10,440 bases of DNA, from assembly GCA_025350285.1 (NCBI GenBank), contig JANXYE010000029.1, positions 1 through 10,440 of the forward strand, given 5' to 3'. The stretch comes from Chloroflexota bacterium (GTDB lineage: Bacteria; Chloroflexota; Dehalococcoidia; Tepidiformales; Tepidiformaceae). How positions within the stretch are numbered: position 1 is the stretch's first letter; each line of letters opens with the position of its first letter. The translations under genes were made by a program, and so were the position numbers. Of the stretch, positions 1 to 5,544 are shown one piece after another. The notes under the pieces are model-generated. The model worked only from the letters and a program-made list of their open reading frames with translations, had not been told where the DNA came from and did not search any database.

Positions 1-319
1 CCGCCCGCCCACCGCCGGCGGCGACGATGTCGATCCGCCGGTAGCCGGCTTCAACGCAGTACTGGACCGCCTTCTCGAGGTCCGTCGTATCGGGGTCGTC
101 GATCCGCAGGCAGCGGTCCGCGCCGATACGCATCCTCCCGGCGTCACTGAGCGAATCAAGGTCGCCGACAACAATCGCCGGTATGAGCCCGGCAGCGAGC
201 GCCAGGTCGCCGCCGCCGTCCGCTCCGACGACGAGGTCGACCCCTTCGGCCAGCAACCGGACGAGCGCCAGTGACGGGCTTTCGCCGTTCGCCACCACCA
301 GCGCGCGCCGTTCGGACAT
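1..319 (-). CDS. thiN: Thiamine pyrophosphokinase, N-terminal half (cut by window edge)
   Basis: Thiamine pyrophosphokinase transfers pyrophosphate from ATP to thiamine in the cytoplasm, giving the cofactor thiamine diphosphate. From the ATG at 319 the frame stays open to the window edge for 106 residues, about half the usual length of around 210. The family's signatures appear in order: ADGG at residues 33-36, GDLDSL at 52-57 (metal and nucleotide binding), DTTDLEKA at 77-84 (the usual D-x-T-D-x-x-K-A block), and a glycine-rich end where the family normally has GGRxDH. It is divergent from rimI with 42 bases between the starts. The Shine-Dalgarno sequence is weak (GAGAAG directly before ATG). 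The family call rests on motifs read directly from the translation. The gene's intactness beyond the edge cannot be seen. Confidence 0.88.
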   Translation of the reverse strand, partial: MSERRALVVANGESPSLALVRLLAEGVDLVVGADGGGDLALAAGLIPAIVVGDLDSLSDAGRMRIGADRCLRIDDPDTTDLEKAVQYCVEAGYRRIDIVAAGGGRA

Positions 320-349
320 CTTCTCGCGTTCCAATCTTCCGCCCGGTGC

Positions 350-355
350 TACGAT
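350..355 (+). promoter_or_regulatory. -10 element of rimI, probably leaderless
   Basis: TACGAT lies exactly six bases before the rimI ATG, so transcription would begin at or next to the start codon. No Shine-Dalgarno sequence fits in the gap and no good -35 is visible. The same spacing recurs at corA and at the response-regulator gene. Confidence 0.45.
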
Positions 356-361
356 CCGGCT

Positions 362-940
362 ATGGCGCCAACCAGTCCACGCATCCGTGTCCGGCGGCTG
401 GTGCTCGCGGACCTCGCAGCCGCCCAGGCGATCGAACGAGAGTCCTTCGACGAAGGCTGGTCCGCGACGGCGTTCGAAAGCGAGCTGCGCCACAACGGCG
501 CGGCCCGCTACGTGCTCCTCGAACGTGCCGCGGCACATCGGTGGGAGGCCGTCGGCTTCGCCGGACTCTGGCTCCAGTACGACGAGGCGCATGTCGTGAC
601 CGTTGCGGTACTCCCGCATGAGCGGAGGAACGGCTACGGGCGCATTTTGGTGCATGCTCTCGTGACGGTCGCGGCCGCCTACAGCATGACCGCCGCGACG
701 CTCGAGGTCCGGGCTTCGAACACGGCGGCGCGCGCGCTGTACAGCGGCTACGGCTTCTGGGAGGTCGGCGAGCGCAAGCAGTACTACCGCGACCCGCCGG
801 AAGACGGCGTGATCATGACCACCGAAGCCCTGGCAAGTGAACGCTACCGGGGGCGAATGGCGCGGCTCGGAACGTCGCTGAGGGAGCGCTTCGGCGACGC
901 CGCCACGCCCTCCGCCGCCGGCATGGGGTTCGACGTCTGA
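362..940 (+). CDS. rimI: GNAT N-acetyltransferase, RimI family (ribosomal protein bS18 alanine N-acetyltransferase)
   Basis: RimI acetylates the N-terminal alanine of ribosomal protein bS18 using acetyl-CoA, in the cytoplasm. The 192-residue product shows the GNAT layout: an N-terminal part with AQAIERESF and W33, strand 4 with AVLPHERR, and the acetyl-CoA loop RRNGYG at 88-93 (R-x-x-G-x-G). The LEVRASN block at 114-120 contains E115, and ALYSGYGF contains Y127. These match the two catalytic residues of E. coli RimI (Glu103 and Tyr115). ERKQYYRDPPEDGVIM is also typical of RimI. The protein has about 35 residues beyond the usual end near 150, arginine-rich and then low-complexity, of unknown role. 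tsaB and tsaD, frequent neighbours, are not seen here. Because GNAT substrates diverge, a role on another protein N-terminus is possible. Confidence 0.85.
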   Translation: MAPTSPRIRVRRLVLADLAAAQAIERESFDEGWSATAFESELRHNGAARYVLLERAAAHRWEAVGFAGLWLQYDEAHVVTVAVLPHERRNGYGRILVHALVTVAAAYSMTAATLEVRASNTAARALYSGYGFWEVGERKQYYRDPPEDGVIMTTEALASERYRGRMARLGTSLRERFGDAATPSAAGMGFDV

Positions 941-1044
941 CGAGTGGCGCGGGCGTTCCCCGGCTGAACATGTCCGCGGGGGAGCCGCGCCCCTCAGTTG
1001 GCGCGTACGCCCCCTGTACCGCGGCCCGGCGCTTGGGCTGTTTT

Positions 1045-1082
1045 CGCTCCGCCCAGGGGTCCACGGAGCGACCCGCGCTCCG
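1045..1082. repeat. Three alternating CGCTCCG / CGGAGCG heptamers between converging genes
   Basis: CGCTCCG at 1045-1051, CGGAGCG at 1064-1070 and CGCTCCG at 1076-1082 can form either of two 7-bp hairpins, with loops of 12 or 5 bases. The block lies in the 160-base gap where rimI (plus) meets the crotonase gene (minus), which is where a terminator is expected. No T-run follows on either strand, so this is at most a factor-dependent or unusual terminator. Nothing else is recognisable in 941-1100. Confidence 0.3.
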
Positions 1083-1100
1083 CGGGCGACGGATTACGGA

Positions 1101-1916
1101 TCAGTGGGCGAGGGCGGCGAAGTTCGGGGTGCGCTTCTCCATGAACGCGGCGATCGCCTCTTTGTGCTCCGGCGTGCGGTAGGCGGCTTCGAGGGCGGCG
1201 CCTTCCGAGCGCTGAACGGCGGCGATGTCATCGTTGTGGGCGTTGTTGATGAGCAGCTTGCGGATCGCGGGCATCGCCGGGCCCGGGTTGTTCGCGATCG
1301 TCTCACCGAGGGCGAGCGCACGCTCCAGCAGCTGGTCAACGGGCACGACTTCGCTGACGAGGCCGGCTTCCTTCGCCTCGACGCCACTAATCATGCGCCC
1401 CGTGAGGCACCACTCGATGGCGCGGGACATGCCCACCATCTGCGGGAGCAGGGCCGAACTGGCCAGTTCTGGCATCAGGCCCATCTTCACGAAGAAGAAC
1501 CCGAAGCGGGCGTTGTCCGCGGCTATGCGGATGTCCATCGGCAGGATCTGGGTGACGCCAATACCGACCGCGGCGCCCTGCACGGCGGCGATCGTCGGCT
1601 TGGGCAACGTGCGGAGATAATCGACCCAGCTTCGTGAGCCAGCGGCCGTCGTGGCGGCGTCGGCGTTGTCGTCGCCGGATTCGATTGCTTCGACGCGCTT
1701 GGCGAAGACCTGGCTGATGTCCGCCCCCGCGCAGAAGCCGCGCCCGTTGGCCGCAACGACAATCGCGGAAATCGAAGGCTCGGCGACCGCGGCGTCCATC
1801 GCCTGGCGCATCTCCGCCATCATCTTCGGGGTCCAGGCGTTGAGCTTCTCGGGGCGGTTGAGGGTAATCAGCCCAACCTTGCCGCGCTGTTCGTAGGTGA
1901 TCTGTTCGAAGTCCAT
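1101..1916 (-). CDS. Crotonase-fold enoyl-CoA hydratase/isomerase family protein, probably not a hydratase
   Basis: This 271-residue cytoplasmic protein belongs to the enoyl-CoA hydratase/isomerase superfamily, acting on acyl-CoA thioesters in fatty-acid or aromatic-acid breakdown. LNRPEKLNAW at 19-28, the oxyanion-hole block GRGFCAGAD at 58-66 and GAAVGIG at 114-120 are canonical. Aligned by eye to rat enoyl-CoA hydratase, catalytic Glu144 is replaced by Thr122 and Glu164 by Phe142. An acidic residue is instead present in GLMPE (Glu150), the position used by Eci1-type delta3,delta2-enoyl-CoA isomerases and PaaG-like enzymes. I infer isomerase-like chemistry; the substrate is unknown. The ATG at 1916 is chosen because MDFEQITYEQ is the family N-terminus and GAGGA lies four bases upstream; the frame stays open to 2087 but that extension has no family resemblance. 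Related to the crotonase at 4557-5375. Confidence 0.85.
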   Translation of the reverse strand: MDFEQITYEQRGKVGLITLNRPEKLNAWTPKMMAEMRQAMDAAVAEPSISAIVVAANGRGFCAGADISQVFAKRVEAIESGDDNADAATTAAGSRSWVDYLRTLPKPTIAAVQGAAVGIGVTQILPMDIRIAADNARFGFFFVKMGLMPELASSALLPQMVGMSRAIEWCLTGRMISGVEAKEAGLVSEVVPVDQLLERALALGETIANNPGPAMPAIRKLLINNAHNDDIAAVQRSEGAALEAAYRTPEHKEAIAAFMEKRTPNFAALAH

Positions 1917-2030
1917 GGTGTCCTCGGGTTCGTGGGTAGTTGGGCGAAGTCTACCGGGTTGGGACCGGCCGCGCTCGGGCCACGGTGCGGCGGCCCCGAC
2001 GGTTCTGCGGCGTGAGCCGCCGTCGGCTAT

Positions 2031-2056
2031 CAGCACCGCGACCGATAGGGAGTGGC
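2031..2056 (+). repeat. Intergenic 26-base repeat, copy 3 (inverted relative to the other two)
   Basis: Reads CAGCACCGCGAC, then six unrelated bases, then GGAGTGGC on the plus strand. It matches the other two copies except for a C for T at position 4 and a T for C in the second block. Confidence 0.6.
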
Positions 2057-2138
2057 GGCCCCGCACCCCACGACGCCCTGAGCGCACATGCCGGTCCTGA
2101 ACTCATCGGGGCTCCCGGACGGCGAGCGGTGTCAACGG

Positions 2139-2164
2139 GCCGCTCCCGTGGGGTCGCGGTACTG
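2139..2164 (-). repeat. Intergenic 26-base repeat, copy 2
   Basis: Reads CAGTACCGCGAC, six variable bases, GGAGCGGC on the minus strand: both constant blocks are identical to copy 1. It can pair with copy 3 in a transcript, competing with copy 1. TGACACC follows shortly after, similar to TGACGCC after copy 1. Confidence 0.6.
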
Positions 2165-2221
2165 TCCGTCGGGTCGGGCGGGCGTCCGGGGCAGGCCCCT
2201 TGCGCCGTTCGGGCGTCAGCC

Positions 2222-2247
2222 GCCGCTCCGTCTCCGTCGCGGTACTG
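2222..2247 (-). repeat. Intergenic 26-base repeat, copy 1
   Basis: Reads CAGTACCGCGAC, six variable bases, GGAGCGGC on the minus strand. Its start is 83 bases from copy 2, not a multiple of three, which argues against a repeated protein segment. It is preceded by GGCTAT as in copy 3, forming the outer inverted repeat. It starts about 35 bases downstream of the corA stop. Confidence 0.6.
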
Positions 2248-2282
2248 ATAGCCGTTCGTGCTGGACTGTCCGTACTTGCCCC

Positions 2283-3215
2283 CTACAGCCAGCCTTTGCG
2301 CCAGAAGTAGAGGAGCATCCCGCCGGCGACGCCGCCCATCCCGACCATCATCACGACGAAGCCCCAGCTGTTGTGCAGGCCGGGCACGTTATCGAAGTTC
2401 GTGCCGAAGATCCCCGAGATTACCGTCCCCGGGAGGGCCAGGGCGGCGACGAGCGAGAGCACCTTTACGATCTCACTCATGCGGTTGTTCACGGCGCTCA
2501 GGTAGGTCGAGAGGGCGACTTCGGCATCGTCACGAACGCCTTCGAGGGCGATATCCAGCCGCACGTGGTGGTCGTAGATGTCGCGGAAATAGATGCGGTT
2601 CGCCTCCGACACGTAGGCGAACTCGCCACGGCTCAGCCGCTGCATGACGTTCAGCTGCGGGCCGAGGAAGCGCCGGATCTGCCCGGCGTGGGAGCGCAAG
2701 GCGACGACATGGAAGCTGTGCATGCGGTCCGACGGGTTGGCCAGGATGTTCGCCTCAATCGCGTCTAGCTGGTCGGCGATCCCGTGAACTTCTGGAAGGA
2801 AGGCGTCTGTCAGCCGGTCCGCAATCTCGTAGACCACGCCGTCCGCGCCCGGGCGGATGCCGCGTCCGCTTCGCAGCAGCTGAAGCACGGCCTCGATCTC
2901 GGTCTCGCGGTGGTCCGAGTAGGTGATAACGAAGTCGTGTCCAAGGAAGACGTCGATCTCTTCGAGCCCCGGCGCCTCGCTCCCTGGCTGGGCGGCGAGC
3001 AGAACCAAAAAGAGGTGATCGCTGAACTCGTCAATCTTGGGGGCGTGCGTGCGCGGCGAGAGGCAGTCTTCGACGGCTAGCGGGTGCAGGCCGAAGCGTT
3101 TGGCCAACTCCTCCAGGTCATCCTGGTCGCTGCCGCAGAGGGAGAACCAGCGCAGCGTCGCGCCCGCCTTTTCGCCTGCGGTCCAGGCTTCGCCGTCGAA
3201 CGACCATGCTTCCAC
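2283..3215 (-). CDS. corA: CorA-family divalent metal ion channel with a GTN signature
   Basis: CorA proteins are pentameric inner-membrane channels taking up Mg2+ (sometimes Co2+, Ni2+ or Zn2+). From the GTG at 3215 the product has 310 residues, normal for the family. A soluble N-terminal domain includes LHPLAVEDCLSPRTHAPKID, the conserved cytoplasmic block. A long helical stalk follows, then two membrane segments near the C-terminus (about 252-270 and 284-306) and a short basic tail ending FWRKGWL. The selectivity motif after the first membrane segment, normally GMN, reads GTN at 271-273 (in GIFGTNFDNVPG). GxN variants such as the ZntB type are known, so transport of another ion or outward flux is possible. 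The GTG is preferred over an ATG at 3275 because VEAWSFDGEAW fits the usual N-terminus and a -10-like TACCAT sits six bases upstream. Confidence 0.88.
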   Translation of the reverse strand: MEAWSFDGEAWTAGEKAGATLRWFSLCGSDQDDLEELAKRFGLHPLAVEDCLSPRTHAPKIDEFSDHLFLVLLAAQPGSEAPGLEEIDVFLGHDFVITYSDHRETEIEAVLQLLRSGRGIRPGADGVVYEIADRLTDAFLPEVHGIADQLDAIEANILANPSDRMHSFHVVALRSHAGQIRRFLGPQLNVMQRLSRGEFAYVSEANRIYFRDIYDHHVRLDIALEGVRDDAEVALSTYLSAVNNRMSEIVKVLSLVAALALPGTVISGIFGTNFDNVPGLHNSWGFVVMMVGMGGVAGGMLLYFWRKGWL

Positions 3216-3221
3216 CGGCCC

Positions 3222-3227
3222 ATGGTA
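3222..3227 (-). promoter_or_regulatory. -10-like element before the corA GTG, probably leaderless
   Basis: On the minus strand TACCAT is followed by six bases and then the GTG at 3215. This is the same spacing as at rimI and the response-regulator gene. No clear -35 is visible. If correct, the corA start is the GTG and not the ATG at 3275. Confidence 0.4.
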
Positions 3228-3334
3228 GCGGCGGTCGCGGTTGGCGCAGTCGCGCTTCGCCTGTACTGGCGGCATGACAGCATCGGCAGGGCACGAACGT
3301 CGGGCGCATCCTCGCGCCGCTCGACACGCCGGCG

Positions 3335-3736
3335 ATGGCCGAGTTCGTCGCGCCGCTCGACCCCGTTAACGCGCTCGGCGATGCGAGCCCCGGCTTCATC
3401 TGGCGACTGGTGGGCGAGGGCAACGACGCGACTTCTCTCCGTCCCCTCGACGACGACTTCATGCTCGTCAACATGTCGATCTGGGAGTCGCTGGAGGCCC
3501 TGCGGGCGTTCGTCTATTCGAGCGCGCACACGGGCTACCTGCGCTCACGGGCGCGCTGGTTCGAAAAGCTGACGGACGCGGTCGTGGTCCTGTGGTGGGT
3601 GCGAGCTGGCCACCAGCCGAGCGTGGATGAAGCGAGGCGGCGGCTCGACCAGCTGCGGGCCGGGGGGCCAACGGCGAGCGCGTTCACCTTCGCCCGCCCG
3701 TTCCCGAAACCGGCGGACGAAGCGGACGCGGCATAG
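3335..3736 (+). CDS. DUF3291 family protein (possibly frameshifted at the N-terminus)
   Basis: The 133-residue product has the features of DUF3291, a small cytoplasmic family of the dimeric alpha/beta-barrel (antibiotic monooxygenase-like) type with no established function. Visible blocks are the DPVNALGDASPGFIWRL segment, DDDFMLVNMSIWESLEALRAF, a tryptophan-rich VVLWWVRAGHQP, and the C-terminal ASAFTFARPFP. The ATG at 3335 is the first start codon in frame but falls inside the conserved region. Upstream codons 3281-3334 read as a family-like N-terminus (NVGRILAPLD, then TPAM), yet contain no start codon and follow an in-frame TGA at 3275-3277. An ATG at 3274 lies in another frame, and a one-base shift would join the two. 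The gene is divergent from corA and converges on the zinc-ribbon gene four bases downstream. Confidence 0.8.
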   Translation: MAEFVAPLDPVNALGDASPGFIWRLVGEGNDATSLRPLDDDFMLVNMSIWESLEALRAFVYSSAHTGYLRSRARWFEKLTDAVVVLWWVRAGHQPSVDEARRRLDQLRAGGPTASAFTFARPFPKPADEADAA

Positions 3737-3740
3737 GCGG

Positions 3741-3950
3741 CTAGCGGACGGCCCGCAGCCGCGGCCGCTCCTGGGGGATGGTCCGCAGCAAGCGGCGGCG
3801 GGCGTTCAGCATATCGACCGCGTCCAGCGCGCGCGGGGCGCAGCCGTCACACACTTCATACTGGATGGTTCGGTTGCCCCAGTGCGCCACGCGGTTGCAC
3901 CAGAGACAGATGGTCGTTGTGGATGGATTCTCCGTTTCGGACTGGGACAT
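3741..3950 (-). CDS. Small putative zinc-ribbon protein
   Basis: This 69-residue protein has two CxxC pairs, C15/C18 (CLWC) and C34/C37 (CDGC), separated by 15 residues. That spacing suits a single structural zinc site of zinc-ribbon or treble-clef type. A short acidic N-terminus precedes the knuckles and an arginine-rich tail (RRRLLRTIPQERPRLR) follows, which could touch nucleic acid. I do not recognise a named family. The start at 3950 is supported by GGAGG six bases upstream; an in-frame ATG at 3989 lacks such support. It converges on the DUF3291 gene with four bases between stops. Confidence 0.7.
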   Translation of the reverse strand: MSQSETENPSTTTICLWCNRVAHWGNRTIQYEVCDGCAPRALDAVDMLNARRRLLRTIPQERPRLRAVR

Positions 3951-4180
3951 TGCGCACCTCCGGTTCTGCCTGGGGGCGCAGGAGAGCACGCCAATGTTGT
4001 ACGCCCGACGCTGGGAACGAAACGAGTGCCTGGAAGGTGGACAAACGGTAACGCCTTCACCGGATGGCTACAGCGGGCCCGTCAGGCCCAGTCTGAGGAC
4101 CTCGACAGAGCGGACAGAGTGGCCACACAGCGCGCCGCGAGAGGTGAAGGAACCTCGACCTGGCGGCGGCGTGCTTGCGC

Positions 4181-4186
4181 TAGAAT
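4181..4186 (+). promoter_or_regulatory. -10-like element upstream of the YciI-like gene
   Basis: TAGAAT matches the -10 consensus at five of six positions and lies 39 bases before the ATG at 4226, a reasonable leader length. The -35 region at 17 bases is poor. A 7-base direct repeat (GACAGAG at 4104-4110 and 4113-4119) lies upstream and might be a regulator site. Nothing else in 3951-4225 looks coding. Confidence 0.4.
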
Positions 4187-4225
4187 GCCCCGGCCGCGTC
4201 AGCGCGGCGGAAAGCGAGTTCCACA

Positions 4226-4549
4226 ATGGCGAAATTCCTGTTGGTCTACCACGGCGGTAGCATGGCTGAGACCCCCGAAGCGCAGGCTGCTTCGATGAAC
4301 ACCTGGATAGCCTGGTTCACCACCCTCGGCGCGGCGGTCGTGGATGGCGGCGCCCCGACCAGCCGCGCCTGGACGATCCAATCCGATGGCACGAGCGAAG
4401 GCGGCGGGGCAAACCCGGCCACCGGCTACAGCGTCATATCAGCCGAGAGCATGGACGCGGCATCCGAGTTGGCGAAGGGCTGCCCGATCATCGCCGAGGG
4501 CGGCACCGTCGAACTCTGCGAAACCATAGATCTGAGCGGCGGCCGATAG
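4226..4549 (+). CDS. YciI-like (YCII-related domain) protein
   Basis: The 107-residue product resembles the YCII/DGPF-type dimeric alpha/beta-barrel proteins: MAKFLLVYHGG at the start, a TWIAWFTTLGAAVVDGG segment, a GGGANPATGYSVISAESMDAA block, and AKGCPIIAEGGTVELCETID at the end. These small cytoplasmic proteins have no proven general reaction. Some relatives are fused to or sit beside ECF sigma factors, others are suspected enzymes. No sigma factor is adjacent here. No strong Shine-Dalgarno sequence precedes the ATG (only GGAAAGCGAG), but the start matches the family N-terminus exactly. It converges on the second crotonase gene with seven bases between stops. Confidence 0.82.
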   Translation: MAKFLLVYHGGSMAETPEAQAASMNTWIAWFTTLGAAVVDGGAPTSRAWTIQSDGTSEGGGANPATGYSVISAESMDAASELAKGCPIIAEGGTVELCETIDLSGGR

Positions 4550-4556
4550 CGTTGGG

Positions 4557-5375
4557 CTAGTCCCCCACCCCCCGGAAGATTGGCGGCCGCTTCTCCGCGA
4601 ACGCGGCCAGCCCTTCCTTGAAATCCTCACCAGCCAGAGTGGGCGGCATCGACGCGTTGGCGCCCTGGATAGCCTGCGCGAGGTCCTGGAACTGCGCGTC
4701 CCAGACGAGCCGCTTCATGACACGCATAGCCTCCGGCGAGGACGTCGCGAGCTGCGCCACGTACTCCTTCGTCGCGGGGAGCAGTTCGTCGTTGGGGAAG
4801 ACGCGCTGGACGAGGTTCATACGGAGGGCTTCATCGGCGCCAATAACGCGGGCCGAGTAGAGGAGATCGAGCGCGTTGCCGGTGCCCACGGCTCGCGGCA
4901 GGAGCCAGCTGACCCCGTGCTCGGCGATCAGGCCGATCTTCGCGAAGGCCGTCCCAAAACGGGCGGACTCCGAGGCGAAGCGCATGTCGCAGTAGAGGCT
5001 GAGGATAAGGCCGAGACCGGCGGCCGGGCCGTTCACCGCCGCGATCAGCGGCTTCTTGGTCGCGAGCGGCCAGGAGAACCGTTGGTGGTAGTTCGCCTCT
5101 ATCGGGCCGGGCGTGGCGAGCGGGTCTTCGGCGACGGCCTCGCCGCCGGCCGAGGCAATGCTGTTCAGCATTCCCATATCCGCGCCAGCGCAGAAGCCCC
5201 GGCCAGCGCCAGTGATGATCACCCCGCGCACGGCTCGGTCGCTATCGGCGCGGTTGAGCGCATCCGGCACTTCGTGGCCCATGCGGCCACCCCAGGCGTT
5301 CAGGCGCGCGGGCCGGTTGAGCGTGATGACGGCGGCTGAGCCATCAACCTCGTAGATGATGTCTGTGTAGTCCAT
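4557..5375 (-). CDS. Crotonase-fold enoyl-CoA hydratase/isomerase family protein, second paralogue
   Basis: A 272-residue cytoplasmic acyl-CoA enzyme of the crotonase superfamily. LNRPARLNAWGGRMG at 19-33, the oxyanion-hole block GRGFCAGAD at 58-66 and GPAAGLGLILSLYCDMRFAS around 116-135 are clear. The two hydratase glutamates are missing: the Glu144 equivalent is Ile124 and the Glu164 equivalent is Phe144. GLIAEHGVSWLLPR (Glu152) puts an acid at the Eci1/PaaG-like position. Families with this GLxxEHGxSWLLPR block are commonly annotated as enoyl-CoA hydratase without proof; I infer isomerase or related chemistry. GGAGG eight bases before the ATG supports the start. It resembles the crotonase at 1101-1916 in length and motifs, but the two are about 2.6 kb apart and not in one operon. 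Confidence 0.87.
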   Translation of the reverse strand: MDYTDIIYEVDGSAAVITLNRPARLNAWGGRMGHEVPDALNRADSDRAVRGVIITGAGRGFCAGADMGMLNSIASAGGEAVAEDPLATPGPIEANYHQRFSWPLATKKPLIAAVNGPAAGLGLILSLYCDMRFASESARFGTAFAKIGLIAEHGVSWLLPRAVGTGNALDLLYSARVIGADEALRMNLVQRVFPNDELLPATKEYVAQLATSSPEAMRVMKRLVWDAQFQDLAQAIQGANASMPPTLAGEDFKEGLAAFAEKRPPIFRGVGD

Positions 5376-5404
5376 GCTTCGTGCCTCCGCGCCGTGCTAG
5401 CGCG

Positions 5405-5433
5405 ATTGTGGGCGGCGCGAAGGGCGGCGGCAA
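5405..5433 (-). promoter_or_regulatory. Candidate promoter of the second crotonase gene
   Basis: On the minus strand, TTGCCG (5428-5433), a 17-base spacer and CACAAT (5405-5410) match each consensus at four of six positions. Transcription would start about 25 bases before the ATG at 5375, leaving room for the GGAGG ribosome site. Confidence 0.35.
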
Positions 5434-5476
5434 CCGCCGGATCCGGGGCTAACGCCGACGAGCGGGGCCTCACGGC

Positions 5477-5493
5477 ATAGGTGTTTCCCCTAT
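5477..5493. promoter_or_regulatory. Palindromic candidate operator or weak hairpin before the response-regulator gene
   Basis: ATAGG, seven bases, CCTAT is a perfect 5-bp inverted repeat, followed by a short T-run (TATTTTTC). It lies about 40 bases upstream of the -10-like element of the diguanylate cyclase gene, in the most A+T-rich patch of the shared 169-base intergenic region. It could be an activator or repressor site, or a weak terminator; I cannot name a factor. Confidence 0.3.
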
Positions 5494-5532
5494 TTTTCGC
5501 TCTTACCACTCTATTTACCTCAGCCCCCTGCC

Positions 5533-5538
5533 GATACT
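5533..5538 (+). promoter_or_regulatory. -10-like element of the response-regulator gene, probably leaderless
   Basis: GATACT is followed by six bases and then the GTG at 5545, the same spacing as at rimI and corA. No Shine-Dalgarno sequence is present. Confidence 0.4.
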
Positions 5539-5544
5539 GAATCC

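Larger units (their letters stand above)
2024..2254. repeat. Inverted-repeat-bounded intergenic element (MITE-like candidate)
   Basis: The 366-base gap 1917-2282 has no convincing gene. Within it, GGCTATCAGCACCGCGAC at 2025-2042 is repeated in inverted orientation at 2236-2253 with one mismatch (17 of 18). The similarity continues inward to about 27 of 32 positions. The bounded segment is about 230 bases, holds a third copy of the repeat core at 2139-2164, and encodes nothing recognisable. Size, inverted ends and lack of coding resemble a miniature inverted-repeat element or a structured intergenic repeat. No target-site duplication is visible directly outside the ends. A small hairpin (GCGGC-GTGA-GCCGC, 2007-2020) sits just outside the left end. 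A possible -10 for the crotonase gene (TAGACT, 1948-1953, minus) lies outside the element. Confidence 0.45.

Noticed and set aside
957..983. TCCCC...GGGGA hairpin just after rimI as a terminator
   Set aside because: The stem is only five base pairs with a 17-base loop and no T-run.
1917..2087. N-terminal extension of the first crotonase (57 extra residues)
   Set aside because: The extension is Arg/Gly-rich, overlaps the repeat region and lacks a ribosome site. The family N-terminus begins at the ATG at 1916, which has GAGGA upstream.
2088..2768. A 226-codon plus-strand frame across the repeat region and corA
   Set aside because: Two thirds of it are antisense to the conserved corA C-terminus, and the remainder covers the intergenic repeats without any family resemblance.
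3216..3275. Use of the ATG at 3275 as the corA start
   Set aside because: It would add 20 residues (including a stretch of Arg and Cys) absent from the usual CorA N-terminus and would overlap the possible DUF3291 start. The GTG at 3215 fits better.
4104..4119. Direct repeat GACAGAG-CG-GACAGAG upstream of the YciI-like gene
   Set aside because: Seven bases repeated once is within chance for this composition. It is mentioned under the promoter but not raised as a finding.
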